Assembly: GCA_046331465.1 (NCBI GenBank)
Contig: JAXLQV010000001.1
Coordinates: 744,001 to 808,000, forward strand
DNA length: 64,000 bases
Direction: 5' to 3'
Source of the DNA: UBA5066 sp046331465
GTDB taxonomy: Bacteria; Acidobacteriota; Thermoanaerobaculia; UBA5066
The notes beneath the pieces are model-generated. The model saw only the letters and a program-made list of their open reading frames with translations. It was not told where the DNA came from and did not search any database. Made by a program: the position numbers and the translations under genes. Within the stretch, counting starts at the first letter, position 1, and each line of letters opens with the position of its first letter. This document shows, one piece after another, positions 8,448-18,824 of this stretch.

Positions 8448-8777
8448 ATGAAGAAGACCACCGCCGCCGTCCTCGTCGCCGTCCTCGCGATCGTCCTCGG
8501 CTCCACCGCTCTCGCCACGATGGACATGCAGAAGGACATGAACGCGAAGTACCCGACGGCGAAGGCGAAGTGCGCGACCTGCCACGTCAAGCCGATGGTC
8601 AAGAAGGGCGACTCCGAGCTGAACCCGTTCGGCAAGGACATGATGAAGTTCGTCGTCGACCCGAAGGCCGAGAAGAAGACGTTCGACTGGGCGAAGCTCG
8701 AGCCGCTCGACAGCGACGGCGACGGCAAGAAGAACGTCGACGAGATCAAGGCCGGCGAGAACCCCGGCGCCAAGTAA
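8448..8777 (+). CDS. Small secreted monohaem cytochrome c with a calcium-loop-like tail
   Basis: A 109-residue protein with a signal peptide (KKTTAAVLVAVLAIVLGSTALA). The mature part contains one haem-binding CATCH motif near residues 43-47, flanked by KYPTAKAK and VKPMVKKG, so haem would attach in the periplasm. The C-terminal part carries DSDGDGKKNVDEI, which matches an EF-hand or thrombospondin-3-type calcium loop. Several Met residues (NPFGKDMMKF) could supply the distal haem ligand. AGGAGGAA precedes the ATG. It stands alone, with a strong hairpin after it. A role as a low-molecular-mass electron carrier is inferred. Confidence 0.85.
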   Translation: MKKTTAAVLVAVLAIVLGSTALATMDMQKDMNAKYPTAKAKCATCHVKPMVKKGDSELNPFGKDMMKFVVDPKAEKKTFDWAKLEPLDSDGDGKKNVDEIKAGENPGAK

Positions 8778-8802
8778 GCGCTCCCGCGCTTCGCGCGAGA
8801 GA

Positions 8803-8828
8803 GGGCCGGGTCCGCGAGGACCCGGCCC
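8803..8828. terminator. Strong hairpin terminator after the cytochrome gene
   Basis: A perfect 11-bp stem, GGGCCGGGTCC/GGACCCGGCCC, encloses a GCGA tetraloop. It is followed by TTCGTCGTC rather than a pure T-run. It lies between two convergent genes. Confidence 0.75.
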
Positions 8829-8844
8829 TTCGTCGTCTACGGCT

Positions 8845-9474
8845 TCAGGGCTGCTCGAGGCGCGCGAGCTGGCGGTCGTGGAGCCGCCACAGGGTCGCCT
8901 GCGACAGGAGCGCGCCGCAGAGGGCGAGGAACATGTCCCACTGCGTGTCCCACGGGTCGCCCTGCGTGCCGAGGAACGCCGTCGCCGCTTCCCCGGTCGC
9001 GAGGGCCATCGCCCACTCGACCAGCTCGTAGAGCGCGCTGAACGCGAGGCAGACCGAGGTGACGAGGAGGCGCAGCCAGCCGCCGCGCCGGAGGGGCGTC
9101 TTCCGGAGGAGGACCTCCCGCGCGAGGACGGCGGGCACGAACCCCTGCGCCAGGTGCCCGAGCCGGTCGTAGTGGTTCCTGGCGAAGCCGAAGGCCGACT
9201 TCGCCCACTCGCCGAGCGGCACTTCGGCGTACGTGTAGTGCCCGCCGGCCATCAGGACGAGGGCGTGGAGGAAGAGGAGGACGTAGAGGAGCGGCGTGAG
9301 CGGGAAGCGCCTCGCGGTGGCGACGAGGATCGGCGCGCCGATCAGGATCGGGGCGATCTCGAGGAACCAGGTGAAGCGGTCCTTCGGGCCGATTCCCGAG
9401 ACGGCGAGAGCGACGGTCGCGAGCGCGAGGAGGGCGAGCGGCAGCCGCCGCGAATATTCGAACGTTCCGGTCAA
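8845..9474 (-). CDS. DUF2238 (YjdF-type) integral membrane protein
   Basis: A 209-residue protein with about five or six membrane segments. The family signature is visible: GHYTYAEVPLGEW, then FARNHYDRLGHLAQGFVPA and ARE, and ELVEWAMA with TQGDPWDTQWDM near the C-terminus. The His/Asp/Glu residues in these motifs are conserved in DUF2238 proteins, whose function is unknown. The start is TTG 9474, supported by GAGGAGG 5 nt upstream. It lies 53 nt downstream of the DUF5684-like gene on the same strand, so the two may be co-transcribed. Confidence 0.85.
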   Translation of the reverse strand: MTGTFEYSRRLPLALLALATVALAVSGIGPKDRFTWFLEIAPILIGAPILVATARRFPLTPLLYVLLFLHALVLMAGGHYTYAEVPLGEWAKSAFGFARNHYDRLGHLAQGFVPAVLAREVLLRKTPLRRGGWLRLLVTSVCLAFSALYELVEWAMALATGEAATAFLGTQGDPWDTQWDMFLALCGALLSQATLWRLHDRQLARLEQP

Positions 9475-9527
9475 CTCCGCCTCCTCGGGCGATTAGACCA
9501 GAAGGCGGAGCCGAAGCCGGGCCGGGG

Positions 9528-9923
9528 TCAGCCCTGGTACGCGGCGTCCGAGAAGCCGAGGATCGGGTAGAAGATCGGGCCGAAGAGCGCGAGCCCGATC
9601 CCGAACCCTGCTCCCTTGCCGAACGCCTTCGCGATGTCGATCGAGACGACGATGATGATGATGAAGTTGACGATCGGAACGAGGAAGAGGAGGAACCACC
9701 AGACCGGCCTCTTGGCGATCTGGAGGAGGACGATCGCGTTGTAGATCGGGATGATGCAGGCCCAGCCGGGCTTGCCGGCCTTCGTGAAGACCTTCCACAT
9801 GCCTGCGATCACGAGGACCAGTACGGCGAGGAAGAACAGCATCCCAATCCCGCCGATCAGGCCGCCACCGCCGCCCCCGGACTCCTGGAGGGCGGACGAG
9901 ACACGAGCCGCGACTAGGGACAT
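9528..9923 (-). CDS. DUF5684-type small membrane protein
   Basis: A 131-residue protein. It has a short N-terminus ending in a run of glycines, then a hydrophobic helix (LIGGIGMLFFLAVLVLVIAG), then MWKVFTKAGKPGWACIIPIYN and further membrane segments ending GPIFYPILGFSDA. The motif FxKAGxPGWAxxIPIYN followed by KRPVWWF is typical of DUF5684-like proteins. ATG 9923 sits 6 nt after AAGGAGG; a GTG directly before it is an alternative. It probably shares a transcript with the DUF2238 gene downstream. Function unknown. Confidence 0.8.
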   Translation of the reverse strand: MSLVAARVSSALQESGGGGGGLIGGIGMLFFLAVLVLVIAGMWKVFTKAGKPGWACIIPIYNAIVLLQIAKRPVWWFLLFLVPIVNFIIIIVVSIDIAKAFGKGAGFGIGLALFGPIFYPILGFSDAAYQG

Positions 9924-10013
9924 CACGAGCCTCCTTTTCCCGACGTTTCGGCGATCTTACGCCGGTCTCGCCTGCGAGAGCGGACGGGAACCAGGGGGCG
10001 AGTCCGGGCCGCG

Positions 10014-10907
10014 TCAGGCGGCCTTCAGCCGTTCCAGCTCGCGCTTCGCGCCGCGGTGCCCCGGGTTCTCCTTCAGCGCCTCGCGGTACTCGGCGATCGC
10101 GGCGGGAGTCTTCCCGAGCTTCTCGAGCGTGAGTCCCTTCCGCCAGCGCGCGTCCGCGCGGGTCGGCCCGTCCTCGGGAACGGGAAGCGCGAGGTAGCGG
10201 TCGAAGCAGGCGAGGCCCTTCTCGAGGTCCTCTCCCGAGAAGAGGGCGATCCGGCCGAGCTGGTAGACGGCGATCGCGTCCGACGGGTCGACGGCGAGCC
10301 TCTTCTCGAAGATCGCCCGCGCCTCGCCCCAGCGCTTCTGCCCGCCGAGGAACGTCGCGAGCGCGATGGGCCCTTCGACCCTCTTCGGATCCGTCTCGGC
10401 CGCCTTCCGGTATTCGGCCTCCGCCGCGGGCGGGTCCTTCTCGTGCTCGGCGATCCGCCCGCGCGCGAGGTGCCCCTGCGTGGCGTCGAGCGCGGCGATC
10501 CTCGCGGCCTGCTCGCGCGCCTTCTCGACGCCGCCCCCGACGATGCCGGGCGCCATCAGGTAGTACCGGAGGAGCTCGGAGCGGGCGTCGAGGAAGGACG
10601 GGTCGATCGCGACCGCCTTCTCCCACGCCTCGTGGCACTTCCTCGCCCACGACATCTTCGTGAAGACGGAGGCCGAGAGGGCCCTCTGCCCGTACGCGCG
10701 GCCTGCCCAGAGGAGGACGTCGGTGTCCTTCGGCGCAGCCCTCAGGGCCGCGTCCGCGGCGGCGGCCGCGCCGTCGGGGTCGCCCTTCTCGAGCGCCGCC
10801 CTTATCGGCGTGGAGGGGCGCGCCGGCTCCGGATTGGCGGGCCGGGCGTCGGGGGCGGCGAGGAGGAGGACGAGGGCCGGGAGGAGGGCGGAGAAGCGGG
10901 GTGTCAT
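10014..10907 (-). CDS. Exported tetratricopeptide-repeat protein
   Basis: A 297-residue protein with a signal peptide (TPRFSALLPALVLLLAAPDA), so ATG 10907 is preferred over the longer frame to 10949. Several TPR-type helical pairs follow: ALEKGDPDGAAAAADAALRAAP, HEAWEKAVAIDPSFLDARS, AEYRKAAETDPKRVE, AIFEKRLAVDPSDAIAVYQLG and AIAEYREALKENPGH. TPR arrays act as protein-protein scaffolds, here probably in the periplasm. A possible -10 (TACGCT, 19 nt before the ATG) lies in the short divergent gap shared with the OPT transporter. Partner unknown. Confidence 0.85.
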   Translation of the reverse strand: MTPRFSALLPALVLLLAAPDARPANPEPARPSTPIRAALEKGDPDGAAAAADAALRAAPKDTDVLLWAGRAYGQRALSASVFTKMSWARKCHEAWEKAVAIDPSFLDARSELLRYYLMAPGIVGGGVEKAREQAARIAALDATQGHLARGRIAEHEKDPPAAEAEYRKAAETDPKRVEGPIALATFLGGQKRWGEARAIFEKRLAVDPSDAIAVYQLGRIALFSGEDLEKGLACFDRYLALPVPEDGPTRADARWRKGLTLEKLGKTPAAIAEYREALKENPGHRGAKRELERLKAA

Positions 10908-10993
10908 CTGCAGGCGGCTCCGCGCGAGCGTACGCACGGGGCGCGCCACGGGTTTCGCGGGACCGGGCCGTCCTCTTCGGGCATCATCCCCGG

Positions 10994-13060
10994 ATGCCCG
11001 AGATGCCGCGCGTCGACGACGTCCGCCTTCCCGACAACGCCTTCCGCGAGCTCGCCCCCGGGGAGACGTACGCCTCGGTCGTCCCGTCCGGCGCGTCCGT
11101 CCCCGAGGTCACGGCGCGCTCGATCGCGCAGGGGTTCCTCTGGTCCGTCGTCTTCTCCGCGGCGGCGACGTACATCGCGCTGAAGCTCGGGCAGGGGATC
11201 GAGTCGGCGATCCCGATCTCGATCCTCGCCGTCGGGGCGTCGGTCCTCTTCGTGAAGGTCCTCGCGTCGCGCGCGTCGACGCTCCTCGAGAACGTGAACG
11301 TCCTCGCGATCGGGGCGACCTCGGGCATCGTCGCGGGGGGCTCGGTCTTCACGATGCCGGCGATCCACATCCTCGGCCTCGAGAGCCGCTCCTCGTTCTG
11401 GCAGATCTTCCTCGTCCCGCTCCTCGGGGCGGTCCTCGGCGTCTTCTTCCTCGCGCCGTTCCGCCGCTACTTCGTCCGCGACCTCCACGGGAAGCTGCCG
11501 TTCCCCGAGGCGCGCGCGACGACGGAGATCCTCGTGGCCGGCAAGAGGGGCGGCCACAGCGCGATCGTCCTCTCCTGGTCGGCCGGCCTCGCGGCGGCGT
11601 TCGACTTCGCGGGCCCCTCCATGAAGGCGTGGGCCGAGAACTTCTCGACGGCGTCGATCCCCGCTCTCGCCGGCTTCACGAGCCGCTTCAAGGCGGTCTT
11701 CACGATGAACACCTCGGCCGCCGTCTTCGGCCTCGGCTACATCATGGGGCTCGACTACGCGGCGATCATCATGGCGGGGTCGATGGTCTCGTTCCTCGTC
11801 CTCGTCCCGCTCTTCGCGTGGCTCTCGCAGTGGGTCCCCGGCGCGATCTCCGCGGGTGCGGCCCCCCTCGCGTCGATGCCGGCCGACCAGATCTTCTTCG
11901 AGTACGTGAGGCCGATCGGCATCGGCGGCATCTTCTGCGCGGGGCTCCTCTCGATCCTGAAGATGTCTCCCGTCATCTTCCAGGCGACGCGCCAGGCGTT
12001 CGGCGAGATCGCGCGCCTCGTGCGGGGCGGCGCCGCCGCGGCGGCCGAGGAGAGGACCGACCGGGCGCTCCCGATGTGGGTCGTCCTCCTCGGGATCCTC
12101 GGCACGGGCCTCGCGATCCTCCTCTACTTCCGGCTCTCCGTCCTCGCGGGGACGCCGGGCGCGACGCGCCTCGCGCTCGTCTCGACCGGCCTCACGCTCC
12201 TCGTCGCGTTCCTCTTCGCGGCCGTCTCCGCCTGGGCGATCGCGATGATCTCGATCACGCCGATCTCCGGGATGACGCTCACGACGCTCATCGTCACCGC
12301 CGTCGTCCTCTCGGGGCTCGGCCTGCGCGGGGAGGACGGGATGCTCCAGACGCTCCTCATCGGGGGCGTCGTCTGCACGGCCCTCTCGATGAGCGGCTCG
12401 CTCGTGACGCAGTACAAGATCGGCTACTGGCTCGGGGCCACGCCCCGGAGGATCGAGATCTGGAACCTCCTCGGCTCCGTCGCCGCGTCCGCGGCGACGA
12501 CGGCGGTCATCCTCCTCATGGCGAAGGTCTACGGCTTCTCGCCGTCGGCCCTCCACCCGAACCCGCTCCCCGCGCCGCAGCCGAACGCGATGGCGGCGGT
12601 GCTCCGCGGAGTCATGGGCGACTCGGGCGCGCCCTGGTTCCTCTACGCCGTCGGCGCGGTCTTCGCCGTCGTCATGGAGATGTGCGGCGTCTCGGGCCTC
12701 GCGTTCGCTCTCGGGATGTACCTTCCGATGGAGCTGAACTCCCCGCTCGTCGTCGGCGCGCTCGTCGCCTGGCTCGTGAGGCGCTCCACGGCGGACGAGC
12801 CGCTCGCGAAGGCGCGGCACGAGAAGGGGACGCTCATCGCCTCGGGCTTCATCGCGGGGGGCGCCCTCGTCGGGGTCCTCGCCGCGCTCCTGAAGTTCTT
12901 CGAGGACTCGACGGGAAGGACGCTCGTCCCCGACCTGACGAAGCTCCCCGGCGTCGGCGCGTGGCTCTCCGCCTGGGGGAACTGGCTCGGCCTCGCCGTC
13001 TTCCTCGCCCTCGCGGCGTTCGTCTACCGGAGCTCGAACCGGGAGACGGTCGAAGGCTGA
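10994..13060 (+). CDS. OPT family oligopeptide/metallophore transporter
   Basis: A 688-residue polytopic membrane protein with about 15-16 hydrophobic segments. N-terminal features of the bacterial OPT family are visible: a soluble lead (PEVTARSIAQGFLWSVVFSAA), ALKLGQGIESAIPISILAVG, and KLPFPEARATTEIL followed by the GHSAIVLSWSAG segment. Later segments include AWAIAMISITPISGMTLTTL and LQTLLIGGVVCTALSMSGS. OPT proteins are proton-coupled importers of peptides or metal chelates; the substrate here is unknown. The ATG lies 86 nt from the divergent TPR gene. No good ribosome binding site is visible. It converges on the esterase gene, with stops 13 nt apart. Confidence 0.9.
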   Translation: MPEMPRVDDVRLPDNAFRELAPGETYASVVPSGASVPEVTARSIAQGFLWSVVFSAAATYIALKLGQGIESAIPISILAVGASVLFVKVLASRASTLLENVNVLAIGATSGIVAGGSVFTMPAIHILGLESRSSFWQIFLVPLLGAVLGVFFLAPFRRYFVRDLHGKLPFPEARATTEILVAGKRGGHSAIVLSWSAGLAAAFDFAGPSMKAWAENFSTASIPALAGFTSRFKAVFTMNTSAAVFGLGYIMGLDYAAIIMAGSMVSFLVLVPLFAWLSQWVPGAISAGAAPLASMPADQIFFEYVRPIGIGGIFCAGLLSILKMSPVIFQATRQAFGEIARLVRGGAAAAAEERTDRALPMWVVLLGILGTGLAILLYFRLSVLAGTPGATRLALVSTGLTLLVAFLFAAVSAWAIAMISITPISGMTLTTLIVTAVVLSGLGLRGEDGMLQTLLIGGVVCTALSMSGSLVTQYKIGYWLGATPRRIEIWNLLGSVAASAATTAVILLMAKVYGFSPSALHPNPLPAPQPNAMAAVLRGVMGDSGAPWFLYAVGAVFAVVMEMCGVSGLAFALGMYLPMELNSPLVVGALVAWLVRRSTADEPLAKARHEKGTLIASGFIAGGALVGVLAALLKFFEDSTGRTLVPDLTKLPGVGAWLSAWGNWLGLAVFLALAAFVYRSSNRETVEG

Positions 13061-13073
13061 CGAGGGGGAGCGC

Positions 13074-14615
13074 TCACGGCTCCGGCGCGCCGCGCCGGAC
13101 GATCCGGAGGACCTTCCCCTCGCGGACGACGTCCCAGCCGTTCGAGGCGAGGACGAGGTGGAGCGCCTCGTCCCACGGGACGTCGCGGAGGGTCGCCGTG
13201 ACGGTCCCCGCGAGGCCGGGCGGTCCGACGACGGAGAGAGAGCGCCCGGCGGTCAGCGTCCGGACGACCTCGGCGAGGTCGGCGTCCTTGACGTCGAGCG
13301 TCACCGGCTCCCCGGAGAAGAGCGCGGCTCCGCCGGGCGCCGCCCCGAGCGGCCGCGGCGCGGCCCCCGGGGAGGGGAGAGCGTCTCCCCAGAAGAACGT
13401 GAGCGCCTCGGCGAGGCGCGCGCGCCAGGAGCCCCAGCTGTGCCCCTCGGGAACCTCGCGGTACTCGAGCGCCTCCCGGCACCCGAGGACGGACCGGAGC
13501 CGCCGGCTCACCGCGAGGAGGTCGGAGCCGTGGAGGTCCGACTCGAACGTCCCGACGTCGACGTGGAAGCGCGCCGCGCCCGGGGGGAGCCGCCCGAGGT
13601 CGGCGAGGAGCGCGTCGAGGTTCGCGGGGACGGCGTTCCCGGTCGACTGCGCGCCGCAGCGGCCGAAGAGGCCCGTCCTCGCGGTCGCGGAGAGGGCGGC
13701 GAACGCGCCGAGGGAGACGCCCATCACGCCGCGGCCCGCCGCGTCCGTTCGCGCGGGCCAGCGCCCCTCCACGGCCGGGACGAGCTCGGCGGCGAGGAAC
13801 CGCTCGAACGCCTCGTTCCGCTCGTATTCCGCCGTGCGGTCCACCGGGGGCACCAGGACGAGAAGGAGAGGCGGGATCCTCCCGGCCGCGACGAGGTTCG
13901 CGGCGACGACGTGGACCTTCCCGAGCTCGCGGTAGTCGAGGCCGTCGAGGAGGTAGAGGGCGGGGAGCGGGCCGTGCGCGGACGCGGGGCCCGGCGGAAC
14001 CCAGACGACGGCGCGCCGCGGCCCGCCGAAGGCGCGGCTCTCGATCGTCAGCTCCTCGAATCGCCCGGGCGTCGCGCCCGGCGCCGGCTCGACGTCCGCG
14101 GGCGGGACGTAGCCCGGCGTCCGCAGCTCCGAGTTCGGGCCGAAGCCGCCCGTCATCGTCCGCGGGTTCCACGGGTCGAGCGCCCACACCGTCCCGTCGA
14201 CGACGAGCTTGTAGTCGAGGCGGGCGCCGTCGGCGACGTCGAGCTCGAGCGCGTGGAGGTCGGTTCCCGGGAGCTTCGCGAGAGGCTGCGACGAGGTGCT
14301 CCAGCCGTTCACGTCCCCTGCGAGGAAGACCCGCTCGACAGCGGAGCGGAAGACGAAGAGGGCGCGAACGCGGGCGGGGTCGGGGGTGGGGAAGAGGAGC
14401 GGCGTCCCCTCCTTTTCCGCGCAGGCGGCGAACGCGGCGGCGACGCCGGCCCGCGCCGGGCCGTCCGGCGCGGCGGAGAGGCGCGCGCGGAGCGTGTCGA
14501 GGCTCCCGCACGGCGACGGGCGCGGCGCAGCCCGCGCCGCGGCGGCGAGCGCCAGGGAGAGGAGAGCGGTTCGTGCGAGCGGCCTCACGTTCTGTCCGGG
14601 AGTCCTCCGGTCCAT
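13074..14615 (-). CDS. Exported esterase fused to a C-terminal secretin/TonB short N-terminal (STN-like) domain
   Basis: A 513-residue exported protein. After a signal peptide (VRPLARTALLSLALAAAARA) come an E-set/CBM48-like module (about residues 85-165, FLAGDVNGWS and DYKLVVDGTVWALDPWNP) and a putative-esterase (Fes-type alpha/beta hydrolase) domain with the nucleophile elbow GVSLG near residue 300 and a likely catalytic His in EVPEGHSWGSW. From about residue 435 there is a separate small domain, VTLDVKDADLAEVVRTL...DVPWDEALHLVLASNGW...VLRIV, which reads as the STN/secretin N0 module of PilQ-like secretins and TonB receptors. That fusion is unusual. ATG 14615 has no clear ribosome binding site; GTG 14588 is an alternative start. 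Substrate unknown. Confidence 0.8.
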   Translation of the reverse strand: MDRRTPGQNVRPLARTALLSLALAAAARAAPRPSPCGSLDTLRARLSAAPDGPARAGVAAAFAACAEKEGTPLLFPTPDPARVRALFVFRSAVERVFLAGDVNGWSTSSQPLAKLPGTDLHALELDVADGARLDYKLVVDGTVWALDPWNPRTMTGGFGPNSELRTPGYVPPADVEPAPGATPGRFEELTIESRAFGGPRRAVVWVPPGPASAHGPLPALYLLDGLDYRELGKVHVVAANLVAAGRIPPLLLVLVPPVDRTAEYERNEAFERFLAAELVPAVEGRWPARTDAAGRGVMGVSLGAFAALSATARTGLFGRCGAQSTGNAVPANLDALLADLGRLPPGAARFHVDVGTFESDLHGSDLLAVSRRLRSVLGCREALEYREVPEGHSWGSWRARLAEALTFFWGDALPSPGAAPRPLGAAPGGAALFSGEPVTLDVKDADLAEVVRTLTAGRSLSVVGPPGLAGTVTATLRDVPWDEALHLVLASNGWDVVREGKVLRIVRRGAPEP

Positions 14616-14632
14616 TCTCGCGCCGCGCCTGC

Positions 14633-14638
14633 TAACGT
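14633..14638 (+). promoter_or_regulatory. TAACGT -10 box of a probable leaderless transcript
   Basis: TAACGT is followed by 6 nt and the GTG start at 14645, with no room for a ribosome binding site. Confidence 0.5.
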
Positions 14639-14644
14639 CGGAGC

Positions 14645-15031
14645 GTGAGGATCCCGCGCGCCGCGACCTTCAAGGCCACCGTCGACCGCTCCCGCTTCTT
14701 CGCCGTCGCGTTCCCGGCGGCGACGGAGGAGGAGGTCCTCGCGGCCGTGAAGGGTGCGAAGAGCGAGCACCGGAAGGCGAACCACCACTGCTGGGCCTTC
14801 CGCGGGCGCGACGCCTCCGGCGCGGTCGTCGAGCGGTCGAAGGACGACGGCGAGGTCGGGCACCCGGGCCGGCTCATGCTCGAGCTGCTGCGGAGGGACG
14901 ACCTCGAGGGAGGGCTCCTCGTCTCGCGCGTCTTCGGCGGCGTGAAGCTGGGAGTGGGCGGCGTCTCGCGGGCCTTCCGCGAGGCGGCCGAGGGAGCCCT
15001 CGCCGCCCTCCGGGAATCCGGCGGCGCCTAG
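14645..15031 (+). CDS. IMPACT/YigZ N-terminal domain protein (UPF0029)
   Basis: A 128-residue protein matching the IMPACT/UPF0029 domain: DRSRFFAVAFPAATEEE near the start, then SEHRKANHHCWAFR, DDGEVGHPGRLMLELL and LLVSRVFGGVKLGVGGVSRA. The family includes YigZ, linked to translation or RNA binding. Typical YigZ proteins are about 200 residues with a ferredoxin-like second domain; this one stops after the first domain. The start is GTG 14645, in a leaderless arrangement. It precedes lon by 161 nt but lon has its own promoter. Confidence 0.85.
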   Translation: MRIPRAATFKATVDRSRFFAVAFPAATEEEVLAAVKGAKSEHRKANHHCWAFRGRDASGAVVERSKDDGEVGHPGRLMLELLRRDDLEGGLLVSRVFGGVKLGVGGVSRAFREAAEGALAALRESGGA

Positions 15032-15120
15032 AAAGGTTCTCCCGGACGGGTTATTCGGCCGCTCGCCAGCGCACTGCCGCGAAGCGTCCGGCTCGATTCG
15101 GCGGTTTCCAGCTTCCTGAG

Positions 15121-15149
15121 TTGAAAATCTAAGTTTATGACACTAAACT
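15121..15149 (+). promoter_or_regulatory. lon promoter: TTGAAA, 17-nt spacer, TAAACT
   Basis: TTGAAA (15121-15126) and TAAACT (15144-15149) are separated by 17 nt, the best sigma-70-type promoter in the window. It lies in an A/T-rich island unlike the surrounding DNA, about 44 nt before the lon ATG. Confidence 0.7.
15132..15149. promoter_or_regulatory. Palindrome overlapping the lon -10 box, possible operator
   Basis: AGTTTA-TGACAC-TAAACT is a perfect 6-bp inverted repeat with a 6-nt centre. Its right arm is the -10 hexamer, so a bound regulator would block RNA polymerase. A CTTGAGT at 15155-15161 and an ACTCGAA at 15178-15184 resemble HspR half-sites, but the spacing is wrong for the known HAIR element. 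Confidence 0.45.
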
Positions 15150-15192
15150 CTAACCTTGAGTCTTCCGCGTTAGGTCGACTCGAAAGGTCAGA

Positions 15193-17679
<2,487 letters not shown>

Positions 17680-17685
17680 GGTCGG

Positions 17686-17717
17686 GCCCGGCGGCGCACC
17701 GGCGCGCGCCGCCGGGC
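17686..17717 (+). terminator. Hairpin after lon
   Basis: A perfect 12-bp stem, GCCCGGCGGCGC/GCGCCGCCGGGC, with an 8-nt loop lies 6 nt after the lon stop. There is no T-run. Confidence 0.65.
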
Positions 17718-17740
17718 GAGGCCGTGGGAGACTCCGCGCC

Positions 17741-18274
17741 ATGCGGGAGAAGATCGGTGCCCGTCTCGAAGCCATGGACGCCCGGAAGGAGACGCTCCTG
17801 CGCGACCTCTCGGGCCTCTCCCCGGAACGGCTCCGCTTCCGCCCGGCGGGGGGCGGCTGGTGCGCGCTCGACGTCGCGCAGCACCTCGTCCTCGTCGAGG
17901 AGAGCGTCCTCGGCTACGCCCGGAAGAAGCTGCTGGGTCCGCCCCAGCCCGTCCCGCTCGCCGACCGCGCGAGGTTCCTCCTCCTCCTCGCCCTCTTCCT
18001 CTCGCCCGCCCGCGTCCGCGCGCCGGTCGCCCGGGTCGTCCCCACCGAGACGCTCCCGCTCGACGCGATCGCGGCCCGATGGGGATCGGTCCGCGCCGCG
18101 ATGCGGGAGCTCCTCGACGGCCTTCCCGACGAGCGCCTCCGGAGCCTCTTCTTCCGCCACCCGATCTCCGGCGCGCTCGACGTCGCCCGGACGCTCGCGT
18201 TCCTCGACGTGCACGTGCGGCACCACGAGGCGCAGATCGAACGGATCTGGCGCTCCCCGGGCTGCCCGGCGTAG
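17741..18274 (+). CDS. DinB-like four-helix metalloprotein
   Basis: A 177-residue protein of the DinB/YfiT-type superfamily. The conserved pattern is visible: LSPERLRFRP then GGGWCALDVAQHLVLVEESVL, with one metal-ligand His in QHL, and a C-terminal HVRHHEAQIERIW supplying the other histidines. Such proteins bind Zn or Ni and include thiol transferases and stress-induced proteins; many are uncharacterised. A hydrophobic stretch in the middle (FLLLLALFLSP) is unusual for the family. No ribosome binding site is evident. It follows lon after a hairpin, so separate expression is likely. Confidence 0.8.
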   Translation: MREKIGARLEAMDARKETLLRDLSGLSPERLRFRPAGGGWCALDVAQHLVLVEESVLGYARKKLLGPPQPVPLADRARFLLLLALFLSPARVRAPVARVVPTETLPLDAIAARWGSVRAAMRELLDGLPDERLRSLFFRHPISGALDVARTLAFLDVHVRHHEAQIERIWRSPGCPA

Positions 18275-18314
18275 GCGCCGACGGCCCGGCGCGGCGTCCC
18301 GGGCCGCCCACGCC

Positions 18315-18824
18315 TCAGGCCGGCGTCGCCGCCCCTTCGTGCCCGAGGAGCCACGCCTTGCGGGGGAGGCCCCCCGCGTAGCCGCGCAGCCCGTCCTTCC
18401 CGACGACGCGGTGGCACGGGACGACGATCGAGACCGGGTTCGCGCCGTTCGCGGCGCCGACGGCCCGAACGGCGCGCGGCCGGCCGACGCGCCGGGCGAG
18501 CTCGGCGTACGTGATCGTCGACCCCGCGGGAATCGCGCGGAGCGCCGCCCAGACGTCCCGCTGGAACGGCGTTCCGCCCGTGTCGACCGGGACGTTCGCG
18601 AGCGACCCGAGGTCGCCCGCGAGGAAGCGGCGGAGCGCCGTCGCGGCGCCGGCCGGGTCCGCGGACTCGCGGACGCCGAGCGGCCCGAAGCGGGACTCGA
18701 GGCGGGCGAGGAGGCGAGGCGCCGCCTCGGCGAAACCGGCGGCGACGAGCGCGCCGTCCTTCGCCGCGAGCCAGAAGGCGCCGGCGGGGGTCTCTACGGT
18801 GGTGGTTTCGAGGAGCGTCGTCAT
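18315..18824 (-). CDS. ogt: Methylated-DNA--protein-cysteine methyltransferase
   Basis: A 169-residue O6-alkylguanine-DNA alkyltransferase that repairs O6-methylguanine by transferring the alkyl group to its own Cys. The active site PCHRVVG is intact, preceded by VGAANGANPVSIV and followed by GLRGYAGG. The N-terminal ribonuclease-H-like domain is present, giving the usual length of about 170 residues. ATG 18824 overlaps the stop of the upstream Ada-AlkA gene by 4 nt (ATGA), so the two are translationally coupled. Together they form an alkylation-repair operon. Confidence 0.95.
   Translation of the reverse strand: MTTLLETTTVETPAGAFWLAAKDGALVAAGFAEAAPRLLARLESRFGPLGVRESADPAGAATALRRFLAGDLGSLANVPVDTGGTPFQRDVWAALRAIPAGSTITYAELARRVGRPRAVRAVGAANGANPVSIVVPCHRVVGKDGLRGYAGGLPRKAWLLGHEGAATPA

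Noticed and set aside
15155..15184. HspR-associated inverted repeat (HAIR) at lon
   Set aside because: The half-sites CTTGAGT and ACTCGAA are present, but the spacer is 16 nt instead of 7 and one half-site is imperfect.
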